DNA of 64,000 nucleotides from Candidatus Saccharimonadota bacterium (GTDB taxonomy: Bacteria > Patescibacteriota > Saccharimonadia > Saccharimonadales > Saccharimonadaceae). The notes beneath the pieces were generated by a model. The model was not told where the DNA came from, did no database searches, and saw only the letters and a program-made list of their open reading frames with translations. Numbering within the stretch: position 1 is the stretch's first letter; each line of letters opens with the position of its first letter. Made by a program: the position numbers and the translations under genes. Of the stretch, positions 24,414-32,572 are shown one piece after another. The stretch is taken from NCBI GenBank assembly GCA_017515285.1, contig JAFWGN010000008.1, forward strand, positions 1 through 64,000, given 5' to 3'.

Positions 24414-25970
24414 ATGAAACGAAAGAGTGAGAGGCATAATACTTATAAGCAGCGGATTGGGCGCGCAGTAGAGAAAGCGCGGCTCGAGAAAGGCTGGACG
24501 CAGGCGGAGCTTGCCGAAAAGGTGGGGACGAGCCAGTCGGCAATTCACCGTATCGAAAAGGGCGAACAGAACGTCTCGCTCGACATGATTAAACGACTTT
24601 CCGACGTGTTCGGGAGACAAATTCTTGCGGTGGCGGACGACGCTTCGCAGTCGTATGTTATTAACGGCGGGAAAGAACTTAAAGGTTCGATTGACGTTAA
24701 TACGAGCAAAAATGCGGCGGTGGGGCTGCTTTGTGCGTCGCTTTTAAACGAGGGGACGACGACGCTTCGGCGGATTGCGAAGATTGAGGAAGTTTATCGG
24801 ATTATTGAGGTTTTGGAGTCGATTGGAGTGGGGATAAACTGGGTGAATGACGGGAAAGACCTCGAAATCGTCCCGCCGAGTGAGCTTGGGCTTGATAAAA
24901 TTAACGTCGAGGCGGCGAGAAGGACGCGGTCGATTTTGATGTTTATGGGGCCACTTTTACACGAATTTTCTGAGTTTGAACTTCCTTACGCGGGGGGGTG
25001 TTCGCTCGGGACGAGGACGATTGAGCCGCACCTCAAAGCGCTTTCGCAATTCGGGATGACGGTTGACGCGAGGGGGAAGAGTGGGTTTTATAAAATCTCC
25101 GTTAATGAGGAGGCGCTCCGCGCGAATAGTGGGGAGAAGAAAATCGTGCTCGTCGAGAGGGGAGACACGGTGACGGAAAACGCGTTGATGGCGGCGGCGA
25201 AGTTCCCGGGGAAGACGCGGATTGTTGGGGCGAGTCCGAATTATATGGTCCAAGACCTTTGCTTTTTCTTGCAAAAGCTCGGCGTGAAAATTGAGGGGAT
25301 TGGAACGACGAATCTCGTGGTTACGGGAGTTCCGAAAATTGAGAAAGATGTCGAGTATTTTCCGGCGGAAGATCCGATTGAGGCGATGAGTTTAATTGCG
25401 GCGGGGATTGTTACGAAGTCGGAGATTGAAATCCGACGGGCGCCGATTGAGTTTCTTGAAGTTGAACTTGAAGTGTTGAAAAATATGGGGGCTCAGATTT
25501 CCCGGAGCGAAGAATATAAGTCGCGAAACGGGAAAACCAGGTTGGTTGACCTTCGGCTCAAGAAGGCGAGGCTCAAAGCGCCGGCGGACAAAATCCATCC
25601 GATGCCATTCCCGGGGCTCAACATCGACAACTTGCCGTTCTTTTCTGTGATTGCGGCGACGGCGAAGGGGAGGACGCTGATTCACGATTGGGTGTTTGAG
25701 AACCGGGCGATTTATATCACCGAACTTTCCAACCTTAACGTTAAAGTTGAGCTTCTTGATGCGCACCGAGTTTATGTCGAGGGGGAGACGAACTTTAGGC
25801 CGGCGGAGATGATGGCGCCACCGGCGCTTAGGCCGGCGGTGGTGATTTTGCTCGCGATGTTGGCGGCCCCGGGGACGTCGATTTTGAGAAATGTTTATAT
25901 GATTAAGCGTGGGTATCAGGATTTTTCCGAAAGGTTGAAGACACTCGGCGCGGAAATTGAGGCGCTTTAA
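24414..25970 (+). CDS. murA: HTH-MurA fusion: UDP-GlcNAc 1-carboxyvinyltransferase with N-terminal XRE-type DNA-binding domain
   Basis: A 518-aa protein. Residues about 10-75 form a Cro/CI helix-turn-helix (RLEKGWTQAELAEKVGTSQSAIHRIEKGEQNVSLDMIKRL). From about 80 it is a full EPT-fold MurA: NTSKNAAVGLL (catalytic Lys/Asn), YAGGCSLGTRTIEPH (the fosfomycin-target Cys is kept), and C-terminal ALRPAVVILLAMLAAPG. MurA makes the first committed peptidoglycan precursor; the HTH suggests it also binds DNA, perhaps its own promoter. TATAAT ends exactly 6 nt before the ATG. The stop overlaps the pcrA ATG (TAATG). Confidence 0.92.
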   Translation: MKRKSERHNTYKQRIGRAVEKARLEKGWTQAELAEKVGTSQSAIHRIEKGEQNVSLDMIKRLSDVFGRQILAVADDASQSYVINGGKELKGSIDVNTSKNAAVGLLCASLLNEGTTTLRRIAKIEEVYRIIEVLESIGVGINWVNDGKDLEIVPPSELGLDKINVEAARRTRSILMFMGPLLHEFSEFELPYAGGCSLGTRTIEPHLKALSQFGMTVDARGKSGFYKISVNEEALRANSGEKKIVLVERGDTVTENALMAAAKFPGKTRIVGASPNYMVQDLCFFLQKLGVKIEGIGTTNLVVTGVPKIEKDVEYFPAEDPIEAMSLIAAGIVTKSEIEIRRAPIEFLEVELEVLKNMGAQISRSEEYKSRNGKTRLVDLRLKKARLKAPADKIHPMPFPGLNIDNLPFFSVIAATAKGRTLIHDWVFENRAIYITELSNLNVKVELLDAHRVYVEGETNFRPAEMMAPPALRPAVVILLAMLAAPGTSILRNVYMIKRGYQDFSERLKTLGAEIEAL

Positions 25971-27931
25971 TGGACGGATTAAACGAACAACAACTTGAGG
26001 CGGTTAAGACGCTCGAAGGACCGCTACTTATTCTTGCGGGGGCGGGGTCGGGAAAGACGAAGACGCTGACTTGTCGCGTGGCAAATCTTTTGAAGCACGG
26101 GGTTTTAGAGTCGAACATTCTCGCCGTAACATTTACGAACAAGGCGGCGAACGAGATGCGCGAGAGACTTTGGAAAATTCTGAATCCTGTTGGCGAACCG
26201 CCGCGGAGTTTTATGCCGTATATGGGGACGTTCCACGGGATTTGTGTAAGAATTTTACACCTTGAATACGAAGCGGCGGGGCTTGATAGAAACTTCGTGA
26301 TTTATGATACGGAAGACCAAGGAAGTCTAGTTAAAAGAATTATACGAGAGCTTAAAATCGAGGATAAGAGCCTTAAGCCGCGAACGGTGCTTTCGATGAT
26401 TTCTAAAGCGAAGAACGAAGGGCGGAGTCCGGAGGAATATGCGCACGAGGCGTATTATCCGATGCAGAAAAATGTTGCGAAAATCTTTGAGAGATATGAA
26501 AAAGAGAAAGAGGCGGCGGCTGCGCTTGACTTTGACGACCTTTTGCTTAGAGCCTTGAAACTTTTTCGGGAAAATGCAAGCGTAAGGGAAAAATGGCGGG
26601 AGAGATTCCATTATATTCTTATCGACGAGTATCAGGACACGAACCGGGTGCAATACCAGCTCGTGCGGTTGCTCGTTAATGATAAACATAATATTTGCGT
26701 GGTCGGGGACGATTGGCAGTCGATTTATTCTTGGCGAGGGGCGGATTTTACGAACATTTTGAACTTTACGCGGGATTTTCCCGAGGCGAAGGTGATTAAA
26801 CTTGAGCAAAATTATCGCTCGACGGGCAACATTTTGGACGCGTCGCAAAAAATCATCACGCAGAATAAACAGAGGTCCGACAAAGTGCTTTACACGAAAG
26901 CAGGGGAGGGCGACCCGGTGACGATTAAGACGACCAGGGACGAGTCGGACGAAGCGAACTATGTCGCGAGGCAGATTATGCGGATGAGTGAGAAGCGAGG
27001 ATTTTCCGATTTTGCGGTGCTTTATCGAACGAATGCGCAGAGTTATGCGTTTGAGAAGGCGTTTATTAACGCGAGAATACCGTATAAAATCGTTGGCGGG
27101 GTGCGGTTTTATGACCGGAGGGAAGTTAAGGACGTTCTTGCGATTTTGCGATTGGTCCTTAATCCGAAAGATAGGATTAGTTTTGAGAGGGTGGCGAAGA
27201 ATGTGCTTTCGGGGATTGGGGAGAAGACGCTTTCGAAGATTTTTGCGTATCTTGACGCTGGCGGGAGAATCGGCGACGCGGAGGTTGGGGCGGAACTTAC
27301 GACGAGAGCGCGGAATGCGGTCGCGAGGCTCGCGAACTTTCTTGCGGAAATTCAACACGCGGGAGGAGGGGACGAAGAAAGTAGCCTCACGCCGCAAGAG
27401 ATTGTCGAGCGGACGGTGAATTATTTTGATTTTGCGACGTTGCTTGACGACGGAACGCCGACAGGGAAGGAGAGAATCCGGAACTTGGCGGTACTCGCCG
27501 ATAACGCGTCGAAGTCCGAAACGCTAGAGGAGTTTCTCGCTGAGACGGCGCTGATGTCGTCGGCGGACGAGACGGCGGGGAAAGATTCGGTGACGCTGAT
27601 GACGTTGCACGCGGCGAAGGGGCTTGAGTTTCCGGTGGTCTTCGTGGTTGGGCTTGAGGAAGGGTTGTTTCCGAGTTCGCGAGCGGACGAAGAAGCGACG
27701 CTCGAGGAAGAGCGGCGGCTGGCGTATGTTGGGATGACGAGGGCGATGGAAGATTTGTTTCTTACCTGGGCGCAGAGTAGGTTTACGTTTGGGGGAAGGA
27801 ATTTTTCGATGCCGTCGAGATTTTTGCTCGAGCTTGGGTTTGATCCGTATGCGGGGAATGATTTTGATGAGTTTTCGGATTCGAACAGCTTTAATCCGTT
27901 TCCGGATGATGATCTGCCAGTGTGGACATAG
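25970..27931 (+). CDS. pcrA: ATP-dependent DNA helicase UvrD/PcrA
   Basis: A 653-aa SF1A helicase. Motifs: Q-motif LNEQQLEAV, Walker A AGAGSGKT, Ia FTNKAANEM, II IDEYQDTN, III GDDWQSIYSWRGA, IV LEQNYRS, V TLHAAKGLEFPVVF and VI EEERRLAYVGMTRA. It unwinds 3'-5' in repair and replication. It is shorter than the roughly 720-aa PcrA and lacks most of the basic C-terminal tail. It is translationally coupled to the HTH-murA gene. Confidence 0.95.
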   Translation: MDGLNEQQLEAVKTLEGPLLILAGAGSGKTKTLTCRVANLLKHGVLESNILAVTFTNKAANEMRERLWKILNPVGEPPRSFMPYMGTFHGICVRILHLEYEAAGLDRNFVIYDTEDQGSLVKRIIRELKIEDKSLKPRTVLSMISKAKNEGRSPEEYAHEAYYPMQKNVAKIFERYEKEKEAAAALDFDDLLLRALKLFRENASVREKWRERFHYILIDEYQDTNRVQYQLVRLLVNDKHNICVVGDDWQSIYSWRGADFTNILNFTRDFPEAKVIKLEQNYRSTGNILDASQKIITQNKQRSDKVLYTKAGEGDPVTIKTTRDESDEANYVARQIMRMSEKRGFSDFAVLYRTNAQSYAFEKAFINARIPYKIVGGVRFYDRREVKDVLAILRLVLNPKDRISFERVAKNVLSGIGEKTLSKIFAYLDAGGRIGDAEVGAELTTRARNAVARLANFLAEIQHAGGGDEESSLTPQEIVERTVNYFDFATLLDDGTPTGKERIRNLAVLADNASKSETLEEFLAETALMSSADETAGKDSVTLMTLHAAKGLEFPVVFVVGLEEGLFPSSRADEEATLEEERRLAYVGMTRAMEDLFLTWAQSRFTFGGRNFSMPSRFLLELGFDPYAGNDFDEFSDSNSFNPFPDDDLPVWT

Positions 27932-27954
27932 GATTCGCTCCGGCGACGGTTAGA

Positions 27955-28938
27955 CTAGCCTCTTGGGGGTTCGCCGCCGTCGGGTTCGCCCATGAGTTTT
28001 TTGGACTTGATTTCGTAGCGGAGACCGGTGACGGGGGAGACGTAGTAGTCTTCGTTCAGGAGGTTGACGAAAGTGGTTAAATCTTTGTCGTCCATGATGA
28101 TAATGGACTTGTCGTCGTCGGTCATGAGGTCGAGTTGCATCTCGTCGGAATAGTCGAGCATTTGTTCCTGGGTCATGGCTTCGTTTATGTCGAGGTTTTG
28201 GATTTTTTTAAGGAGAGGTTTTCTGTCTTGGAGAAGGGCGTTTAGAGTCAAGCCTTCGGCAAAACTTAATTTGTATTTTTCTTGGAGTTCTTTGGCCTTG
28301 GCGTCGGCGAGGACTTGGGACTTGTAATCGTATTGGAAGAGGGCTTCGAACTTGGTTTGGTTGAAGACGATGATGTTGCCGTCGATGATGGCGACTTGGT
28401 TGTCTTCCGGCATCTTGATGGCGACCTCGGCAGAGAACGGTTCAAAACTCTCGCCGTTCAGTTCCCAACTGGTTGCGCCTTTGAGAGCGCTCGAAGCGGA
28501 AAGACCTTTGGCGATATAGAAAGTCTTGGTTCCGTCGTCGCCACCGGGGTAACTAAACTTGGCGATGATACCCTTGACTTTCTTAAATTCGTATTCGTTG
28601 TCGCTGAAGAAATCGATGTCTTTGTATTCGTTTTCGATGAGGTGGATTAGGGTTTCGGCACGACCGACGTTTTCGAGCTTCGTTCGGTAGATTACCTTGT
28701 CCTCGCCGTCGCTCTTTTCGTATTCGCGACACTCGAGACCCTTGTCAGCCTCTTTGATAATGTAAGAAATCGCCTCTTGCATAAACATCGCCTTGACCGA
28801 GCTTGTCAGCTTGTCGGAGTAGCGGACTTTGAAGGGGGTGTAGTTTTTATTGAATAAAAACAGCTCAACCGAAACGTTGTTTTTTACTTCGTCGATTTCG
28901 TTCGCCCACTGGAAGACGTCGAAAGTGTTATTTTCCAT
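27955..28938 (-). CDS. DUF4868-like protein, resembles KwaB of the Kiwa defence system
   Basis: A 327-aa soluble acidic protein. The segment VAIIDGNIIVFNQTKFEALFQYDYKSQVLADAKAKEL (residues about 205-240), after a region of alternating strands, resembles the DUF4868 core found in KwaB. KwaB acts with the membrane protein KwaA against phage. No KwaA-like four-helix gene is adjacent, so this is a solitary relative or a different function. The start has a GAGGTAAC site and a TATAAT box upstream; it is not leaderless. The family call is from pattern memory and is tentative. Confidence 0.45.
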   Translation of the reverse strand: MENNTFDVFQWANEIDEVKNNVSVELFLFNKNYTPFKVRYSDKLTSSVKAMFMQEAISYIIKEADKGLECREYEKSDGEDKVIYRTKLENVGRAETLIHLIENEYKDIDFFSDNEYEFKKVKGIIAKFSYPGGDDGTKTFYIAKGLSASSALKGATSWELNGESFEPFSAEVAIKMPEDNQVAIIDGNIIVFNQTKFEALFQYDYKSQVLADAKAKELQEKYKLSFAEGLTLNALLQDRKPLLKKIQNLDINEAMTQEQMLDYSDEMQLDLMTDDDKSIIIMDDKDLTTFVNLLNEDYYVSPVTGLRYEIKSKKLMGEPDGGEPPRG

Positions 28939-28980
28939 AGTTACCTCACTTAAGTTTCTTACATTATATCATACAATAAG

Positions 28981-29039
28981 AAGTTTTACTTCCGCAGGAC
29001 TGTGGAAGTAAAACTTTTCCACAGGGTTGTGGAAAAGTT
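28981..29039. promoter_or_regulatory. Two overlapping perfect hairpins with DnaA-box-like arms
   Basis: Hairpin 1 (28981-28993 with 29004-29016) has 13 bp; hairpin 2 (29012-29023 with 29028-29039) has 12 bp. They share 5 nt and cannot both form. Arms contain TTTTCCACA, TGTGGAAAA and CTGTGGAAG, near the DnaA-box consensus TTWTNCACA. It lies between the divergent DUF4868 gene and the RNA/rsmH unit. Role unknown. Confidence 0.5.
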
Positions 29040-29072
29040 TTAGGAGGGCGAAAAAAATGTTTAAAAAAGGTC

Positions 29073-29101
29073 TTGCATTTTATCGCGAAAGTGGTTATAC
29101 T
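29073..29101 (+). promoter_or_regulatory. Promoter of the structured RNA upstream of rsmH
   Basis: TTGCAT (29073-29078), a 17-nt spacer and TATACT (29096-29101). rsmH has its own -10 box at 29465, so this promoter probably serves the RNA at 29165-29450. Confidence 0.7.
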
Positions 29102-29164
29102 AATAGCAAGTAGAAGTCATAAATAAAAACGAAAAACAAAAAACTATCTACGAAAAGCACATTA

Positions 29165-29450
29165 ATAGCGTTTGAGAACGATTAACAGGGAGTTTTGGCG
29201 CGCGGTTAAATTTAGCGATACGCGTCACCAAAATCGTCGGTTCTTTCTAAAACTAACACCTCCCAATTAAAACTCTGGAGATTTCTACAAAAAAAGAAAT
29301 CTGCAACCATTTACACAATAATCTCTCAACGGCCGCGATATGACTTGGGACTATCCCAGGAGATCGTGGTAGATCTAGTGTAATTGAACAAACAAAAATC
29401 GAACAAACACAAAAACGCTGAAATTTCTTGTTAAGCGTTCTCAAACATTA
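29165..29450 (+). ncRNA. Candidate structured non-coding RNA closed by a long terminal stem
   Basis: No protein is encoded here. Ends 29170-29187 and 29429-29446 pair in an 18-nt stem with one mismatch (GTTTGAGAACG.TTAACA). Inside are a TTTTGG..CGCG/CGCGTCACCAAAA hairpin, a perfect AGATTTCT/AGAAATCT hairpin (29279-29302), and CCGCGAT/ATCGTGG enclosing CTTGGGA/TCCCAGG (29333-29367). I see no RNase P CR-I/CR-V, no tmRNA T-arm or CCA end, and no SRP motif. 6S RNA is conceivable but unusually long. The class is unknown. Confidence 0.55.
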
Positions 29451-29479
29451 GAAGAAGCATATGATATAATATATATCAT

Positions 29480-30355
29480 ATGGAAGAACTTCATAAACCT
29501 GTATTATTATCGGAAGTGCTCGAGGTTCTTAAACCGCGACCGGGTGAATCGTATTTAGATTTGACGGCGGGATTTGGAGGGCATGCGAGCGAAGTTTTGG
29601 ATTTAACACAGAACTATAAAGACTCGGTTTTAGTCGACCGGGACCAGGTGGCGATGGAGTACCTTAAAGGGAAGTACGAAAGTGAACCTTTGGGTTTCGT
29701 CAACAAGGATTTTTATAGTGCTATGTTAGAGTTTGTAGATTGTGGTAAAAAATTCGATATGATACTTGCGGATTTTGGAGTTTCTTCCCCGCAATTAGAC
29801 CAAGCAGAAAGAGGGTTTTCTTTTCTTCGAGATGGACGGTTAGATATGAGAATGGACAGGACACAAGAGCTTACAGCTTCCCGAGTTGTCAACCGGTATC
29901 CGGAGGGCAAGCTCGCGGAGATTTTCGAGAGATATGGAGAAGAGAGACCTGGGAATGCGAAGAGATTGGCGCGAGAAATCGTCCATAATCGTCCGTTCGA
30001 GACGACGATGGAGCTTTCGGAGTTTATCCGGCGACACTCGCGGTATTCGAAGACGCATCCGGCGACGAAGATTTTTCAGGCGATACGCATTGAGGTTAAT
30101 GACGAACTTTCGATTATCGAAAAGACGTTACCGTTAATCCCGAAAGTGCTGAATCCTGGAGGGAGAGTCGCGATTATCACGTTTCATAGCTTGGAAGATA
30201 GGCTCGTCAAACAGTTTTTCAGAAGCGCAAGTAGCTTCGGAGAAGAGTCGGAACTTTCGATTTTGACGGAGAAGCCAATAGTTGCGGGCGAAATGGAGTT
30301 GTTATCGAATCCGCGGTCTCGTTCTGCGAAACTCAGAGCGGCGCAACGGAATTGA
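29480..30355 (+). CDS. rsmH: 16S rRNA (cytosine1402-N4)-methyltransferase RsmH (MraW)
   Basis: A 291-aa SAM-dependent methyltransferase that modifies C1402 in the ribosomal P site. It shows HKPVLLSEVLEVL, the SAM loop YLDLTAGFGGHASEVL, ADFGVSSPQLDQAERGFSF and VAIITFHSLEDRLVKQFF. It normally heads the dcw division cluster; here it is followed by a micro-ORF and an FtsL-like gene, and mraZ is absent. A palindromic ATATGATATAATATATATCATATGG overlaps the start, with TATAAT 9 nt before the ATG. Confidence 0.95.
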   Translation: MEELHKPVLLSEVLEVLKPRPGESYLDLTAGFGGHASEVLDLTQNYKDSVLVDRDQVAMEYLKGKYESEPLGFVNKDFYSAMLEFVDCGKKFDMILADFGVSSPQLDQAERGFSFLRDGRLDMRMDRTQELTASRVVNRYPEGKLAEIFERYGEERPGNAKRLAREIVHNRPFETTMELSEFIRRHSRYSKTHPATKIFQAIRIEVNDELSIIEKTLPLIPKVLNPGGRVAIITFHSLEDRLVKQFFRSASSFGEESELSILTEKPIVAGEMELLSNPRSRSAKLRAAQRN

Positions 30356-30405
30356 TAAAATAAAAACAAAATAATAAAAAATAAAAACAAAAAGGAGTTA
30401 TTACT

Positions 30406-30471
30406 ATGCCAAAGCAAATCGTGGTTTCCAACAAAAGCCGTGCACAAAAGGTCAAAGTTAAATTTTACTAG
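30406..30471 (+). CDS. 21-residue basic micro-ORF with a strong ribosome-binding site
   Basis: ATG to TAG encodes a peptide of 21 residues starting MPKQIVV and ending VKVKFY, with six Lys/Arg and no acid residue. AAAGGAG lies 7 nt upstream in an A-rich leader. It sits 50 nt after rsmH, before a strongly structured RNA. It could be a leader peptide or a small RNA-binding protein; I recognise no family. The spacing and site quality argue against chance. Confidence 0.45.
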   Translation: MPKQIVVSNKSRAQKVKVKFY

Positions 30472-30476
30472 AATTT

Positions 30477-30624
30477 AGCCGCTAAAAAAATAGAGACTAC
30501 ATGGCCCGAAAAGGGCTGCCACAACTAGAATGGTTGCGGAGTCTTATGAGAGTGTGTTAAATTTATGACCTTCCCGAGACGGAGCCTAGATTACTTATAG
30601 CTCTGTCTAGGCTACCCGTCTCGG
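30477..30624 (+). ncRNA. Structured RNA between the micro-ORF and the ftsL-like gene
   Basis: Two folds are clear. The first is a three-way junction at 30494-30544: AGACT/AGTCT closes two arms, GGCCC-GAAAA-GGGCT and CCACAAC/GTTGCGG. The second is a long hairpin at 30574-30624: CCGAGACGG/CCGTCTCGG around GCCTAGA/TCTAGGC. No T-run follows the second stem, so a simple terminator is not convincing. It may be a processed RNA, a cis-regulator of the ftsL-like gene, or a palindromic repeat. Confidence 0.45.
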
Positions 30625-30704
30625 CCTTGAGTTTTATAAATTAGCCCAATATGAAACTAATTTTTAATATCTAAAAAAGGAAAACCAAAAAGGAAAAATA
30701 AAAA

Positions 30705-31022
30705 ATGCGAGAATCTAGTTCGACTTGGGTCCGAAATCGGAACATTGTTAGGCATACCCCGAAGACGTTGGGGAGTGTATCGCAAAGCGTGATTCTCGGG
30801 ATTTTGGTTTTGGTGATTGGGTTGATTTATGTAACTCAAGGGACGAGGGCGACGAGCTATGATTATGAGTTGTCGAAAGTTGAGGAAGAGATTGCGGAGC
30901 TTGAGGCAAGAAAAGAAGACCTTGCCGTGGAGCGAGCTCGATTGACAAGCATCGCGGCGCTAGAGAATAACGAAGTAGCGGCGAAGATGGCGAATGGCGT
31001 TGTCAGCGGATACGCGGAGTAA
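30705..31022 (+). CDS. FtsL/DivIC-like small bitopic division protein
   Basis: A 105-aa protein with a basic N-terminal tail, one transmembrane helix (about residues 28-48, SVILGILVLVIGLIYVTQG) and an extracellular coiled coil (about 53-90, SYDYELSKVEEEIAELEARKEDLAVERARL). This is the topology and length of FtsL or DivIC. Its place downstream of rsmH is the conserved place of ftsL, which favours FtsL. Sequence identity across this family is always low. The 3' end overlaps the convergent phosphoesterase gene by 20 nt. Confidence 0.7.
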   Translation: MRESSSTWVRNRNIVRHTPKTLGSVSQSVILGILVLVIGLIYVTQGTRATSYDYELSKVEEEIAELEARKEDLAVERARLTSIAALENNEVAAKMANGVVSGYAE

Positions 31023-31938
31023 GACGTATCTCGGTCACCTCGGCGGCTTTGAGGAAGTTGAGGTTTTGGAGGTAGGCGGGGGCGGAGGCCTGGGCCAAGA
31101 CCATGCCGGTATTGACGATGAGCGAGGCGCCGGTTTTTAGGGTTTCTTTTCCGCGCATTTCGCGAGAGGGGAACCAACGGCCGAAGGGGGCGATGATGCC
31201 GCCGTGAAAATGAACGGCGTCGGCAAGGAGGTCGAGGCCGAGGGGGAGAGCGCCACCGTGGGTGTGGCCGAAAGAGAAGACGTCGAAGGACTTTAGGGCG
31301 GGGAGGGAGTAGAGGTTGTTTATCGGAGCGTGCGCGGCGAACCAGTGGACGTAGCCCGGCTTTTTTGTGAGGATGCCCGCTTGGTCGAGTTCGCGCAAAC
31401 TTCTTTTCATGGCGGAGAAATTTTCGCCCTTTTTGCCGGGACGTTGGTAGTAGGCTTCGGGACCTTGGAGAAAGCCGAAAATTCGGAGGCTGCCAATTTC
31501 AAACCAACTATTCAAGAGGAGTTTGACGCCGGATTCGCGGCAGAGACGGCGCCAATTTGTTAGGGCGTCTTTTTTAATACGGGAATTATAGTCCGCGAGG
31601 GAGGAGGGGGCGGAGTGGACGGGTTCGACTTGATCGTGGTTCCCGAGGACCATGACGGTTGGGGCGATTTTGGCGCAGGCGGTTAGAGATTGCTTGAGTT
31701 TGAGGCAAAGCCGGGAGCTATTCAAAGAAATTGGGGTGTCGAAGAGGTCGCCTTGGAGAATGATGAGGTCGGGGGAGATGGCGGTGAGGCGGGATTTTAG
31801 GAAAGACAGTTGCTTTTCGGTGACGATGTCGCTGACGTGCCAGTCGCCGGTGAGGGCGATGGTGAGGGGGTCGGCGAGATGGTCAAGCTCGAGGGTATAG
31901 ACGGGCTTGCGGCAAAAAATTGGCTCCTTCAAAAACAT
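31003..31938 (-). CDS. Calcineurin-like metallophosphoesterase
   Basis: A 311-aa protein with all metallophosphoesterase motifs: GDWHVSD (D-x-H), QGDLFD (GD), LGNHD (GNHD), and SFGHTHGGALPL (GHTH). The pattern resembles the YkuE/LpxH-like subgroup that acts on envelope lipids, but the substrate cannot be told. ATG 31938 is chosen because a TATAAT box ends exactly 6 nt upstream; a second ATG lies 6 nt further upstream at 31944. The longer ORF to 32130 overlaps the divergent gene and is not credible. Confidence 0.85.
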   Translation of the reverse strand: MFLKEPIFCRKPVYTLELDHLADPLTIALTGDWHVSDIVTEKQLSFLKSRLTAISPDLIILQGDLFDTPISLNSSRLCLKLKQSLTACAKIAPTVMVLGNHDQVEPVHSAPSSLADYNSRIKKDALTNWRRLCRESGVKLLLNSWFEIGSLRIFGFLQGPEAYYQRPGKKGENFSAMKRSLRELDQAGILTKKPGYVHWFAAHAPINNLYSLPALKSFDVFSFGHTHGGALPLGLDLLADAVHFHGGIIAPFGRWFPSREMRGKETLKTGASLIVNTGMVLAQASAPAYLQNLNFLKAAEVTEIRLTPRIR

Positions 31939-31975
31939 AAACATATTATAACGCAAAATGTAGTATAATGGAAAG

Positions 31976-32572
31976 ATGAATTTGGCGAAATTTTTCGACG
32001 ATTTTGCGATTGCAGGGAGGGGAGTGTTGCTTGCGACGAGGAGGAAGGATTTTTGGACTGCGTTTCTTGCGACGTTTTTTATCTTCGGAACACTACTTAA
32101 TCTTCTTTCTAACGGGACGACGGGGTTCATGTTGTTACTTCACGGGAACTTCGAGATACTTGGAAAGGCGGTGGTTGCGAACTTTGGGGTTGGGAAGGAA
32201 GCGCTTGATTTTATGGTTAATTTTATTTTGACGGTGTTTCAGGCGGTGTTGGTGGGCTTGGTTGTTATCGTATATAAACATAATCGAGAAGGAGTTTCGG
32301 CGGGTGCAGGGATTGCGGCGGGGTTGATGGTGCTCGGGTCGGGGTGTCCGACGTGCGGAACGACGCTTCTTACACCGGTTGTTGCGACGATTTTTTCGGG
32401 GGCGACGGGGGCGGTTGGTGCGGCAGGGACGGTGTCGATGGTGTTGAATATACTCGCGATTGTGGTTGCGATTTTGGTGTTTCGGAAACTGGGGACGGAA
32501 GTCTATGCTATAATAGTGAGTGAAAAATTTAGAAAAAAAGGAGAAGTGGAGAAGAATGAAAAGAGCAGGTAG
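31976..32572 (+). CDS. Polytopic membrane protein with an intramembrane CPTC motif
   Basis: A 198-aa protein with about four hydrophobic segments (about 25-45, 62-92, 105-125 and 138-168). A GSGCPTCGTTLLTP motif (about residue 122) sits at the end of a membrane helix. It overlaps the DsbA-like gene, suggesting the CxxC takes part in thiol exchange, as DsbB and VKOR do for DsbA-type partners. The sequence is not clearly either of those. TATAAT ends exactly 6 nt before the ATG. Confidence 0.6.
   Translation: MNLAKFFDDFAIAGRGVLLATRRKDFWTAFLATFFIFGTLLNLLSNGTTGFMLLLHGNFEILGKAVVANFGVGKEALDFMVNFILTVFQAVLVGLVVIVYKHNREGVSAGAGIAAGLMVLGSGCPTCGTTLLTPVVATIFSGATGAVGAAGTVSMVLNILAIVVAILVFRKLGTEVYAIIVSEKFRKKGEVEKNEKSR

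Noticed and set aside
26237-26256. GTGTAA/TTACAC inverted repeat inside pcrA as another operator
   Set aside because: Arms are 6 bp, and it does not match the 19-bp palindrome; likely chance.
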